The notes below the pieces were generated by a model. It saw only the letters and a list, made by a program, of their open reading frames with translations, had not been told where the DNA came from and searched no databases. Shown here in pieces: positions 52,261-61,148 of a DNA stretch of 64,000 bases (position 1 is the stretch's first letter; each line of letters starts with the position of its first letter). Source of the DNA: Castellaniella sp036379515 (lineage in GTDB: Bacteria > Pseudomonadota > Gammaproteobacteria > Burkholderiales > Burkholderiaceae_B); NCBI RefSeq assembly GCF_036379515.1, contig NZ_DASVGN010000009.1, positions 1 to 64,000 on the forward strand, given 5' to 3'. A program made the position numbers and the translations under genes.

Positions 52261-53556
52261 ATGAGCAAGAATATCGTTGTGATCGGCACCCAGTGGGGTG
52301 ATGAAGGCAAGGGCAAGATCGTCGACTGGCTGGCTGAATCGGCCCAGGGCGTCGTGCGCTTTCAAGGTGGCCACAATGCGGGCCATACCCTGTGGATCAA
52401 CGGACGCAAGACCATCTTGCGGCTCATCCCCTCGGGCATCATGCACGACACGGTTACCTGCTATATCGGCAACGGGGTTGTCGTTTCGCCGCAGGCGCTG
52501 CTGGGCGAAATCGCCGAACTCGAGGCCGCCGGGCTCGACGTGCGTTCGCGTTTGCAGATCTCCATGGCATGCCCGCTGATTCTGCCTTATCACGTAGCGC
52601 TGGACCAGGCCCGCGAGGCTCGCAAGGGTGCCGGCAAGATTGGTACCACGGGACGAGGTGTGGGTCCCGCCTACGAAGACAAGGTGGCTCGCCGCGCATT
52701 GCGGGTACAAGACCTCTACGATCCTTCCATTTTTGAAGAAAAGCTGGCCGAGGTTCTGGATTACCACAACTTCGTGCTGACCCAATATCTGGGCGCCAAG
52801 GCGATCGACCCATCCGAAGTGCGTGATCAGGTCATGGCGCTTGCACCGCAGATCGAGCCCATGGTCGCTGATGTCTCGAGCAATCTGCACGTCGCGCGCC
52901 GCGCGGGTCATAGCCTGTTGTTCGAAGGGGCACAAGGCACCTTGCTCGACATTGATCACGGCACTTATCCGTTCGTCACCAGCAGCAATTGCGTTGCCGG
53001 TGCGGCTGCGGCGGGGGCCGGTTTGGGCCCCCAGGCGCTGGATTACGTGCTGGGCATTGCCAAGGCCTATACCACTCGTGTGGGTTCCGGACCATTCCCC
53101 ACCGAGCTGCTCGACGACACGGGTTCGCGTTTGGCAACCGTCGGTAAAGAGTTTGGCTCCGTGACGGGGCGGCCGCGCCGTTGTGGCTGGTTTGATGGTG
53201 CCGCCATGAAGCGTTCGGTCATGATCAATGGCCTCACCGGTCTGTGCATCACCAAGCTGGACGTGCTCGATGGGGTTGAACAGATCAAGATCGGCGTGGG
53301 GTATCGCTACAAGGGCAAGTTCCTTGACGTCCTGCCGTACGGTGCGCATGCTGCAGCCGAAGCCGAACCCGTGCTTGAAGAAATGGCAGGCTGGTCGGAG
53401 TCCACGGTCGGCGTCACCGAATACGACAAGCTGCCGGTCAATGCGCGTCGTTATCTCGAGCGCATTGCAGACGTCTGCGACGTGCCCATCGACATGGTCT
53501 CGACCGGACCGGATCGGCTGGAAACCATTGTGTTGCGCCACCCGTTCCAGAGTTGA
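52261..53556 (+). CDS. purA: adenylosuccinate synthetase
   Basis: 431 residues; joins IMP and aspartate with GTP in AMP synthesis. Signature WGDEGKGKIVDWLAE, GTTGRGVGPAYEDK and the C-terminal GDRxxT-like region are present; full length. A terminator follows. Confidence 0.98.
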   Translation: MSKNIVVIGTQWGDEGKGKIVDWLAESAQGVVRFQGGHNAGHTLWINGRKTILRLIPSGIMHDTVTCYIGNGVVVSPQALLGEIAELEAAGLDVRSRLQISMACPLILPYHVALDQAREARKGAGKIGTTGRGVGPAYEDKVARRALRVQDLYDPSIFEEKLAEVLDYHNFVLTQYLGAKAIDPSEVRDQVMALAPQIEPMVADVSSNLHVARRAGHSLLFEGAQGTLLDIDHGTYPFVTSSNCVAGAAAAGAGLGPQALDYVLGIAKAYTTRVGSGPFPTELLDDTGSRLATVGKEFGSVTGRPRRCGWFDGAAMKRSVMINGLTGLCITKLDVLDGVEQIKIGVGYRYKGKFLDVLPYGAHAAAEAEPVLEEMAGWSESTVGVTEYDKLPVNARRYLERIADVCDVPIDMVSTGPDRLETIVLRHPFQS

Positions 53557-53573
53557 TGCCCGATTAACCCAGA

Positions 53574-53599
53574 AACCGCAAGCCTGCTTGCGGTTTTTT
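53574..53599 (+). terminator. intrinsic terminator after purA
   Basis: AACCGCAAGC pairs with GCTTGCGGTT around a CT centre, running into six T residues. Confidence 0.88.
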
Positions 53600-53627
53600 G
53601 ATTGATGAACCCAGAAAGGAGATCTCC

Positions 53628-54191
53628 ATGAACCTGCCGCCGAGTACTGATCGTGATCTGTGGGTCAGCTGGGAGCAATACCACGCGCTGATCGAGCGGC
53701 TGGCCCTGCAGGTGCACGAGTCTGGCTGGGCCTTCGACAAGATCCTGTGTCTTGCGCGCGGGGGTGTTCGGGTGGGCGATGTGCTGTCCCGGATCTTCGA
53801 CTTGCCGCTGGGTATTCTGGCCACCAGCAGTTATCGCGAGGCGGCGGGCACCGTACAGGGGCAGCTGGACATCGCTCAATTCATCACCATCACGCGGGGC
53901 ACGCTGGATGGGCGCGTGCTCTTGGTCGATGACATGGTCGACACGGGCCTGACGTTCAGCCGGGTACGGGATCATTTGCTGCGTCAGTTCCCTGGTATCA
54001 GCGAGCTGCGTACTGCGGTGCTGTGGTGGAAGGGACACGCCAAGGCGCAACCCGACTATTTTGTGGAACAGTTGCCGACCAATCCCTGGATTCATCAGCC
54101 TTTCGAAGACTATGACAGCTTGCGACCCCATCAACTGGAGTCGTGGATTCGAAAAGGGGTTCGCACTGCGTATCCGCACGATGATGCCTGA
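53628..54191 (+). CDS. purine-type phosphoribosyltransferase
   Basis: 187-residue type I phosphoribosyltransferase with the PRPP loop VLLVDDMVDTGLTF and the N-terminal PRPP contact ILCLARGGVRVGDVL. Closest in form to hypoxanthine/xanthine salvage enzymes; the base is not certain. AAAGGAG at 53615-53621 fixes the ATG at 53628. It follows purA but behind a terminator. Confidence 0.85.
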   Translation: MNLPPSTDRDLWVSWEQYHALIERLALQVHESGWAFDKILCLARGGVRVGDVLSRIFDLPLGILATSSYREAAGTVQGQLDIAQFITITRGTLDGRVLLVDDMVDTGLTFSRVRDHLLRQFPGISELRTAVLWWKGHAKAQPDYFVEQLPTNPWIHQPFEDYDSLRPHQLESWIRKGVRTAYPHDDA

Positions 54192-54266
54192 CGTGGCCGG
54201 TGGCCGCGTGAGATCTCGAATCTCGATGCTTCCTCTGTAGAAGGCAAGCATCTAAGGAAAGATTCA

Positions 54267-54275
54267 TGTTAGAAT
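54267..54275 (+). promoter_or_regulatory. extended -10 promoter for rpsU-dnaG-rpoD
   Basis: TG at 54267-54268, one base, then TAGAAT (54270-54275). No good -35 is present, as is usual for extended -10 promoters. The leader to rpsU would be about 90 bases. Nothing else was recognised in the 179-bp gap 54192-54370. Confidence 0.45.
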
Positions 54276-54370
54276 CTTCCGTTACCTCAAACACCCTACT
54301 TTAACCTTGGGTTGACCGGTTGCTGTCGAAGCGGCCGAGACCCATGAACCATAGGCTTTAAGGATTCTGA

Positions 54371-54583
54371 ATGCCGATTGTCCGCCTCAAAGAAAACGAG
54401 CCTTTCGAGGCTGCCCTGCGGCGCTTTAAGCGCACCATCGAAAAGACGGGTCTGCTGACCGAACTGCGTTCGCGCGAGTTCTACGAGAAGCCCACGGCTG
54501 AGCGCAAACGCAAGCTTGCTGCCGCCGTGAAGCGCCATTACAAGCGCATCCGCAGCCAACAACTGCCGCCGCGACTCTATTGA
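54371..54583 (+). CDS. rpsU: 30S ribosomal protein S21
   Basis: 70 residues with the S21 signature PIVRLKENEPFEAALRRFKR and a basic tail. First gene of the macromolecular synthesis operon; an AAGGA ribosome-binding site precedes the ATG. The stop codon directly abuts the dnaG start. Confidence 0.98.
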   Translation: MPIVRLKENEPFEAALRRFKRTIEKTGLLTELRSREFYEKPTAERKRKLAAAVKRHYKRIRSQQLPPRLY

Positions 54584-56479
54584 TTGATTCCTGATTCCTT
54601 CATTCAGGAACTGCTCGCGCGCGTAGACATCGTCGATGTCGTAGGGCGTTATGTCCAGCTGCGCAAAGGGGGCGCAAACCTGCTTGGTTTGTGCCCTTTT
54701 CACACTGAAAAATCACCGTCGTTCACGGTCAGTCCAACCAAGCAGTTTTATCATTGCTTCGGTTGCGGTGCCCATGGCAGTGCCATTCGTTTCCTGACGG
54801 AGCATACGGGGGCCTCGTTTCCAGAGGCTGTACGCTCGCTTGCGGCGAGTGTGGGCATGACGGTTCCGGAAGAACCCCGAAGCCCTCGTCAGCGCGCTGC
54901 TGAACGACAGAAGCGCGAGGAGGGATCGCGCCAGCAGCAGATTTTGCAGCAAGCTCAGGCGCATTACCGCGGCGCCTTGAAGCGGGCGCCCGACGCCGTT
55001 GCGTACCTCAAGCGGCGCGGCCTTTCGGGCGAGGTCGCTGCCCACTTCGGATTGGGATGGGCCGGTGCCGATCGTCGCGGGCTGGCCTCCGTGTTCTCGC
55101 ATTATGAGGATCCTGCGCTGCTCGAGTCGGGGCTGGTCATTGAAGCTGACGATGGCGGCAGGCATGATCGTTTCCGCTCCCGCGTCATGTTTCCCATCCA
55201 CAATGCACGCGGTCAGCTCATTGGTTTTGGGGGGCGCCTGATCGAGGCCGGCGAGCCCAAGTATCTGAATTCGCCTGAGACTCCTCTGTTCTCCAAAGGG
55301 CACGAACTCTATGGTTTACACGAGGCACGTGCCGGCATCCACGCAGAAGGCTGTGTGCTGGTGGTCGAAGGGTATATGGACGTGGTGGCGCTTGCCCAGT
55401 TCGGTTTGAACAATGCCGTGGCCACGCTCGGAACCTCGACCACCGAGACGCATATCCAGAAGCTGCGCAGGGCGAGCGATCGTATCGTCTTCAGCTTTGA
55501 CGGCGACGGGGCGGGGCGCAAGGCGGCCTGGAGGGCCCTGCAGGCTTGCCTGCCTTGGGTTGCGGAAGACGTGTCCATGCGTTTTCTGTTTCTGCCGGCC
55601 GATCACGATCCGGACTCTTACATACGGGCGTACGGCGTGCAGGCGCTGCGAGCCTGCCTGGACGAGGCGATTCCTTTATCGCGATTTTTGCTCGACGAAC
55701 TTGCTTCGCGCCATGATTTGCAGGAGGCTGAAGGGCGGGCGGCTTGCGTGCATGAGGCCAGGCCGTTGCTGACGCAGATGCCTGAAGGCGGCTTTCGAGT
55801 GCAGGTCGAGCGCGAATTCGCGCAGAGGGTGCGCTTGACGCCCGATGAATTGACGCAGATGCTGGCGCAGGAGCCTCCTCGGGGGGCGTATGGGTCTGCA
55901 ACGCCGCCTGTGAAGGCTGCGCGTGCGCCTTCTCCGGTGCCCGACGACCGAGCAGCGTTTTCAGCGAGCGAACCGCCGCCTTGGGTGCAGGAATTTGGTA
56001 TGGCGTCGGCTGAAGGCGCTACAGCGCCCGCGCGCGGCCGAAGCAGCCGGCGCGGTGGCGGGGCGCGTCTGGTGACGCCCATGGCAAGGCGTTTGCTGCG
56101 GCTTCTACTGGCACATCCGGAACTCGTGGCGCAGCTGGGTGATCAGCAGCTTGAATTATTGGCGCATCAACCCCATCTTCGTCTGGTGCGAGACTTGGTA
56201 GGCCTTGCCAGCACCTGTGGTGCCACACATGCGGGTGCGCTGCTCGAGGCTGCTGAGCCGGATTCCGACCTTGCTCATGCGATCCAGGATTTGTCGACCG
56301 AGCTTTTGGGGCAGGATCTGCCTGACCCTCAGGCCGAATGGGATGGTGCCCTGTGTGCACTCGAGCGCCAGGCCGTCCAGGATCAATGTGATCAGCTGGT
56401 GCAGGCCGGGCTGGCCAACGCAGACGATCGCCTGCGCTACCAAGAGCTGCTGAAGCGCTTGGCACGGCTCAAGGCCTAG
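54584..56479 (+). CDS. dnaG: DNA primase
   Basis: 631 residues. Zinc-binding domain (CPFHTEKSPSF, then YHCFGCG), central TOPRIM (VVEGYMDVVAL, SFDGDGAGRKA) and a poorly conserved C-terminal DnaB-binding domain after an Ala/Pro/Arg-rich linker (~residues 450-500). The start is TTG at 54584, which gives the standard IPDSFIQELLARVDIVDVV N-terminus and follows the rpsU stop with no gap, implying translational coupling and low output. Confidence 0.96.
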   Translation: MIPDSFIQELLARVDIVDVVGRYVQLRKGGANLLGLCPFHTEKSPSFTVSPTKQFYHCFGCGAHGSAIRFLTEHTGASFPEAVRSLAASVGMTVPEEPRSPRQRAAERQKREEGSRQQQILQQAQAHYRGALKRAPDAVAYLKRRGLSGEVAAHFGLGWAGADRRGLASVFSHYEDPALLESGLVIEADDGGRHDRFRSRVMFPIHNARGQLIGFGGRLIEAGEPKYLNSPETPLFSKGHELYGLHEARAGIHAEGCVLVVEGYMDVVALAQFGLNNAVATLGTSTTETHIQKLRRASDRIVFSFDGDGAGRKAAWRALQACLPWVAEDVSMRFLFLPADHDPDSYIRAYGVQALRACLDEAIPLSRFLLDELASRHDLQEAEGRAACVHEARPLLTQMPEGGFRVQVEREFAQRVRLTPDELTQMLAQEPPRGAYGSATPPVKAARAPSPVPDDRAAFSASEPPPWVQEFGMASAEGATAPARGRSSRRGGGARLVTPMARRLLRLLLAHPELVAQLGDQQLELLAHQPHLRLVRDLVGLASTCGATHAGALLEAAEPDSDLAHAIQDLSTELLGQDLPDPQAEWDGALCALERQAVQDQCDQLVQAGLANADDRLRYQELLKRLARLKA

Positions 56480-56580
56480 CGCACAGAGGCCGCGATGCGG
56501 GCTTGGCTGGATGAATCTTCTGGTCAAGTGAAGTAAAATACATGATTTTCAATAAGTTGTGCGTCAACGGGAAAAGACAG

Positions 56581-58839
56581 ATGACCCAAGGAACTGGCAA
56601 GACCTCTCCGGCCACCTCAAAAGCGGTGTCCAGGAAAACCAAGGCTAAGAGTCCCGAGCTCGAGTCTGTGGGGGGGGCAGCCAGCGTGACGAAGGTGCTC
56701 GCTGCAAAAGCCTCTGGCACCTCTGCCAGCACGGCGGCCAAGGTTGCCGAAAAGAAGCCAACGGCGAAAAAGTCGCCCGCCAAGGCCGTCGCCAGCAAGA
56801 AATCCGCAGAATCTGCTGCAGCCAAGCCCAAGGCCCCCAAAATCGCTTCGGGCCGCAAACCGGGGCGCCCCGCCAAGAATGCCAATAACGACGGGGGCGA
56901 CTTCGTCGATGACGATGCCGACGGCGGCGAAGTCATCCCCGATCTCAAGCCGTTGCCCAAACGGGGTGGGAAGCGGGCGAAGGGCGAAAAAGAAAGCCCT
57001 TCGCGCGTGAGCCAGATGACGCCCGAAGAGCAAGAGGCTCGGCGCAATCGCCTGAAAATCCTCATCAAGCTCGGCAAGGATCGCGGTTACCTGACCTACG
57101 GCGAGATCAACGACCATCTGCCCGATGACCTGGTCGACGCCGAAGCCATCGACGGTATCATCAGCACGTTCAACGACATGGGCATCAAGGTCTACGACCA
57201 GGCGCCCGATGCCGAAACGCTGCTCATGAGCGACAACGTGCCGTCCGCGTCCAGTGACGACGACGTTGAAGACGAGGCCGAGGCCGCGCTCACGACGGTA
57301 GATTCCGACTTTGGCCGGACCACCGACCCGGTGCGCATGTACATGCGCGAAATGGGCACGGTCGAACTTCTCACCCGCGAAGGCGAGATCGAAATCGCCA
57401 AGCGCATCGAAGACGGCCTCAAGCACATGGTCATGGCCATTGCGGCCTGCCCGACGACGGTCAACGAAATTCTCGATCACATTCGTCGCGTTCGCGATGG
57501 CTCTGCCCAGATCGACGAAGTCGTCGACGGGCTGGTCGATGAAGAGGGTGAAGACTACGCTGGTTCGGGGGTCACGTCCGACGAAGATGACGGTCCTGCC
57601 GGCGGCATGAGCAGCAAGCAGCTCGAATACCTGCGCACCAAGGCGCTGAAAAAATTCGACCTGGTCGAATCCTGGTTCGACAAGATGCGTGCGGCCTTCG
57701 AGGCCGATGGTTATCGCTCCACGGCGTACGTCGAGGCTCGCGAGGCTATCCACGCCGAACTGATGGGTGTGCGTTTTACTGCCAAGATGGTGGAGCGCCT
57801 GGCCGACGCCTTGCGTGCTCAGGTGGCCGAAGTCCGTGCACAAGAGCGTGCTGCGTTGTCGATTTGCGTCAGCCGTGCCGGCATGCCGCGGGCGCATTTC
57901 ATCAAGGCCTTCCCGGGCAACGAAACCAATCTTGACTGGGTACAGCAAGAGATTGCGGCGGGCCCCGACTACGCCGAGACGCTCGAGCGACACGCACCCG
58001 CTGTCCAGGAAATCCAGCAAAAGCTGATCGAACTGCAGCGCCAGGTCGTATTGCCGCTCAAAGACCTCAAAGACGTCAACAAGCGCATGGCGACGGGCGA
58101 AGCCAAAGCCCGCAAGGCCAAGCGCGAAATGACCGAGGCCAACCTGCGCCTGGTCATTTCCATTGCCAAGAAATACACCAATCGTGGCTTGCAGTTCCTG
58201 GACTTGATCCAGGAAGGCAACATCGGGCTCATGAAGGCCGTCGATAAATTCGAGTACCGTCGGGGCTACAAGTTTTCCACCTATGCTACCTGGTGGATTC
58301 GCCAGGCGATCACGCGTTCTATTGCAGATCAGGCGCGCACCATCCGTATTCCGGTGCACATGATCGAGACCATCAACAAGATGAATCGCATCAATCGCCA
58401 GATTCTGCAAGAAACCGGCTCTGAGCCTGATCCGGCCACCCTCGCGCAGAAGATGGACATGCCGGAAGACAAAGTCCGCAAGATCCTGAAGATCGCCAAA
58501 GAGCCGATTTCGATGGAAACCCCGATCGGTGACGATGACGATTCCCATCTGGGGGATTTCATCGAAGACACCGGGACCGTGTCGCCGTCCGATTTCGCTT
58601 TGCATGGTTCCATGCGGGATGTGGTCAAAGAGGTTCTGGATTCGCTCACGCCGCGTGAGGCCAAAGTGCTGCGCATGCGCTTTGGCATTGAAATGAGTAC
58701 CGACCAGACTCTCGAAGAAGTGGGCAAGCAGTTTGACGTCACGCGTGAGCGTATTCGCCAGATCGAAGCCAAGGCCTTGCGCAAGCTGCGTCACCCCAGC
58801 CGAGCCGACAAACTCAAGAGCTTCCTCGAAGGCCAGTAA
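56581..58839 (+). CDS. rpoD: RNA polymerase primary sigma factor RpoD (sigma-70)
   Basis: 752 residues. Regions 1.1 (LKILIKLGKDRGYLTYGEIN), 1.2 (TDPVRMYMREMGTVELLTRE), the non-conserved insert, 2.1-2.4 (GNIGLMKAVDKFEYRRG; YATWWIRQAITRSIADQ), 3 and 4.2 (VTRERIRQIEAKALRKLRH) are complete. Before region 1.1 comes a ~120-residue Lys/Ala/Ser-rich extension with an AT-hook-like GRKPGRPAKN near residue 91. ATG 56581 is preferred; the frame also opens at ATG 56542, but a TAAAAT element at 56534-56539 could start transcription within that extension. Confidence 0.97.
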   Translation: MTQGTGKTSPATSKAVSRKTKAKSPELESVGGAASVTKVLAAKASGTSASTAAKVAEKKPTAKKSPAKAVASKKSAESAAAKPKAPKIASGRKPGRPAKNANNDGGDFVDDDADGGEVIPDLKPLPKRGGKRAKGEKESPSRVSQMTPEEQEARRNRLKILIKLGKDRGYLTYGEINDHLPDDLVDAEAIDGIISTFNDMGIKVYDQAPDAETLLMSDNVPSASSDDDVEDEAEAALTTVDSDFGRTTDPVRMYMREMGTVELLTREGEIEIAKRIEDGLKHMVMAIAACPTTVNEILDHIRRVRDGSAQIDEVVDGLVDEEGEDYAGSGVTSDEDDGPAGGMSSKQLEYLRTKALKKFDLVESWFDKMRAAFEADGYRSTAYVEAREAIHAELMGVRFTAKMVERLADALRAQVAEVRAQERAALSICVSRAGMPRAHFIKAFPGNETNLDWVQQEIAAGPDYAETLERHAPAVQEIQQKLIELQRQVVLPLKDLKDVNKRMATGEAKARKAKREMTEANLRLVISIAKKYTNRGLQFLDLIQEGNIGLMKAVDKFEYRRGYKFSTYATWWIRQAITRSIADQARTIRIPVHMIETINKMNRINRQILQETGSEPDPATLAQKMDMPEDKVRKILKIAKEPISMETPIGDDDDSHLGDFIEDTGTVSPSDFALHGSMRDVVKEVLDSLTPREAKVLRMRFGIEMSTDQTLEEVGKQFDVTRERIRQIEAKALRKLRHPSRADKLKSFLEGQ

Positions 58840-58865
58840 AAATCGGTCGATTCGCTCGGTAGAGA

Positions 58866-58902
58866 CGTGCTGCTTTCTCTTCGAAGGCAGCGCGTTTTTT
58901 TT
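58866..58902 (+). terminator. intrinsic terminator after rpoD
   Basis: CGTGCTGC (58866-58873) pairs with GCAGCGCG (58887-58894, one T-G wobble), followed by eight T residues. Confidence 0.9.
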
Positions 58903-58915
58903 GGGGGGGTTGAGA

Positions 58916-59818
58916 TCAGGTGGCTGGGCGTTGTCCCCAGGTCGTCATTGCCGCTTTGCGCCGGAAGTCCCGAGGCGATTCGCCTGTGGCTTGGCGAAAG
59001 AACCGCGTGAAGTGGGCCGGTTCGGCAAAGCCCAGAGCGCCCGAGATCTCGGCGATGGTGAGCGGCGTATAGAGCAGGCAGCGGTTGGCCTCGAGTGCGA
59101 GGCGCTCGTGAATGAGTTGCAGCGGGGATTTGCCTCCGTGGGTGCGCGTGACCACGTTCAGGTGCGCCGGCGTCAGGCCTACCTTGTCGGCAAACCAGGC
59201 GACGTCGTGGTGTTGCGAGTAGGCGCCTTCCAGCAGTTCGCAGAACCGTGTGTAATGGCCCAGCCCCCGTGAAGGGCTTGCTGGTCGCGTACCCCTTGGG
59301 TGACTACTGCGCAGCCGCGCATACAGCAGGGTGAGCCAAGCCTCGATTTGGGCCTCGCGGTAGGGACGTGTGCTGGCATATTGGGCCTGCAGCTGTGTAC
59401 AGGCCTCGTGCAGCATCTGCGCCGAGTGGGCGTCGGTGAAGCCATAGATGGCCGGGTGATCCGGAAGCGATGCTTTAGGGTCCAGCCTTTGTACCAGGTG
59501 GGCGAGTAGCGGATAGGCGATGGTAATGACGTGGCCGCTGCAGTGGCTGGTGAAGTCGTACCCGTGCACAAAAGCCTGTGGAACTTCGACCATTCCCGGA
59601 CCCTCCAGCTGATGTTGCCGGTCGTCCAGCCAGATGGTGGCTTTGCCGCTGTGCAGCGAAAGCACCTGATACAGGCCCGAGTGCCGGTGTGGCCGGATAT
59701 GCCAATTGTGCAAGCGGCTTCGAGTGGCGATGGTTTCGCAATGCACCATTTCTGAGGCAGGCCACTCGTCCTGGCCGCCATAGAGCTTGAAGATGGGTGC
59801 GAAATCAAGATATGCCAT
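58916..59818 (-). CDS. AraC-family regulator next to pobA (PobR-like)
   Basis: 300 residues: N-terminal cupin effector domain (WHIRPHRHSGLYQVLSLHSG) and a C-terminal double helix-turn-helix (HHDVAWFADKVGLTPAHLNV; TIAEISGALGFAEPAHFTRF). Start at ATG 59818, giving MAYLDFAPIF. It is divergent from pobA across a 104-bp gap, the classic arrangement of an AraC-type PobR activating 4-hydroxybenzoate hydroxylase. The effector is inferred from position. Confidence 0.88.
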   Translation of the reverse strand: MAYLDFAPIFKLYGGQDEWPASEMVHCETIATRSRLHNWHIRPHRHSGLYQVLSLHSGKATIWLDDRQHQLEGPGMVEVPQAFVHGYDFTSHCSGHVITIAYPLLAHLVQRLDPKASLPDHPAIYGFTDAHSAQMLHEACTQLQAQYASTRPYREAQIEAWLTLLYARLRSSHPRGTRPASPSRGLGHYTRFCELLEGAYSQHHDVAWFADKVGLTPAHLNVVTRTHGGKSPLQLIHERLALEANRCLLYTPLTIAEISGALGFAEPAHFTRFFRQATGESPRDFRRKAAMTTWGQRPAT

Positions 59819-59922
59819 ATTGGTAATTTTAGCCCGCAAAAAGCCATTCAAAAAGAGCGACGGCTGCGGCACTATCTGGTTATCGGAGGCGGGAGTGCCT
59901 CATGAGCAGATTGGAGAAGACA

Positions 59923-61101
59923 ATGAAGACACAGGTTGCCATCATCGGCGCCGGCCCATCAGGCTTGTTGTTGGGGCAATTGCTGCATCGCTGCGGCATC
60001 GACAACGTGATCCTCGAGCGGCGTAGCCCCGAGTACGTGCTGGGACGTATTCGTGCAGGGGTGCTGGAACATGGCACAGTCGAACTGTTGCGTGAAGCAG
60101 GCGTTGCAGAGCACATGGACCGGGACGGTCACATCCACGATGGTTTTTCCATCTTTGTGAATGGCCAGCGTACCCGTATCGATCTCAAGGGGCTGAGCGG
60201 CACCAACATCATGGTGTACGGGCAGACTGAGGTGACGCGCGACCTGATGGCGGCCCGGGCGGCCGCGGGGGCTCCCAGTTACTACGAAGTGGACCAGGTT
60301 GAATTGCGGGACATCGACTCGGCACGTCCCTCCGTGGCGTTCATGAAGGATGGCCAGAGCCACGTGCTGGAATGCGATTACGTCGCTGGTTGCGATGGCT
60401 TTCACGGCCCGTCGCGCCAGGCCATCCCGCATGAAAAAATTCGTGAGTACCAGCGGACCTATCCCTTTGGGTGGCTCGGGCTCATGGCGGACACGCACCC
60501 TGTCGAGCATGAGCTCATCTACATCAATCATCCTCGTGGATTTGCCCTGTGCAGCCAGCGCTCGCTCACGCGCAGCCGCTATTATCTGCAAGTGCCGCTG
60601 AGTGACAAGGTCGAGGCGTGGTCAGACGACCGGTTTTGGGGCGAACTGAAGAACCGCATGACGCCAGAGGTTGCAGCTGAACTCGAAACGGGGCCGTCGC
60701 TCGAAAAGAGTATTGCGCCGTTGCATAGTTATGTGGTCGAGCCCATGCAGTATGGGCACTTGTTCCTGCTGGGAGATGCGGCCCACATCGTGCCGCCTAC
60801 GGGCGCAAAGGGCTTGAATCTGGCGGCCAGTGATGTCTATGCGCTCTATCACCTGATGCGCAAGGCCTATCTGGACAAGCAGCCGGAGGCCTTGCAACGC
60901 TACTCCGAAATCTGCCTGCGCCGTGTCTGGAAGGCTGAGCGGTTCACGTGGTGGATGACCTCGGTGCTGCACCGCTTCGATCACGATCCGTTCAGTCAGC
61001 GTTTGCAGGAAACGGAGGCGGCTTATAGTCTGGGGTCCGTGGCGGCCAGGACCAGTATTGCCGAGAATTATGTGGGGCTGCCGTTCGAGACGATTGACTG
61101 A
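59923..61101 (+). CDS. pobA: 4-hydroxybenzoate 3-monooxygenase
   Basis: 392 residues, FAD enzyme turning 4-hydroxybenzoate into protocatechuate with NADPH and O2. N-terminal VAIIGAGPSGLLLGQLL, the DG-type motif (YVAGCDGFHG), FLLGDAAHIVPPTGAKGLNL for FAD; length matches the P. fluorescens enzyme. TTGGAGAAG selects the ATG at 59923 over 59902. Divergent AraC gene is the likely activator. Confidence 0.96.
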   Translation: MKTQVAIIGAGPSGLLLGQLLHRCGIDNVILERRSPEYVLGRIRAGVLEHGTVELLREAGVAEHMDRDGHIHDGFSIFVNGQRTRIDLKGLSGTNIMVYGQTEVTRDLMAARAAAGAPSYYEVDQVELRDIDSARPSVAFMKDGQSHVLECDYVAGCDGFHGPSRQAIPHEKIREYQRTYPFGWLGLMADTHPVEHELIYINHPRGFALCSQRSLTRSRYYLQVPLSDKVEAWSDDRFWGELKNRMTPEVAAELETGPSLEKSIAPLHSYVVEPMQYGHLFLLGDAAHIVPPTGAKGLNLAASDVYALYHLMRKAYLDKQPEALQRYSEICLRRVWKAERFTWWMTSVLHRFDHDPFSQRLQETEAAYSLGSVAARTSIAENYVGLPFETID

Positions 61102-61113
61102 GCGCCAGGTGAT

Positions 61114-61143
61114 CACGGGTGGCCCCTGAGGTGGCCGCCCGTG
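61114..61143. terminator. bidirectional hairpin between pobA and amtB
   Basis: CACGGGTGGCC (61114-61124) pairs with GGCCGCCCGTG (61133-61143), one T-G wobble, between convergent stops. Only a short pyrimidine stretch follows. Confidence 0.55.
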
Positions 61144-61148
61144 TCGCT

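Noticed and set aside
52153..53541. 462-codon minus-strand frame across purA
   Set aside because: Complement shadow of a complete and well-conserved purA.
56617..58794. 725-codon open frame on the minus strand across rpoD
   Set aside because: It mirrors the rpoD reading frame in GC-rich DNA; the translation has no recognisable domain and rpoD is unambiguous on the plus strand.
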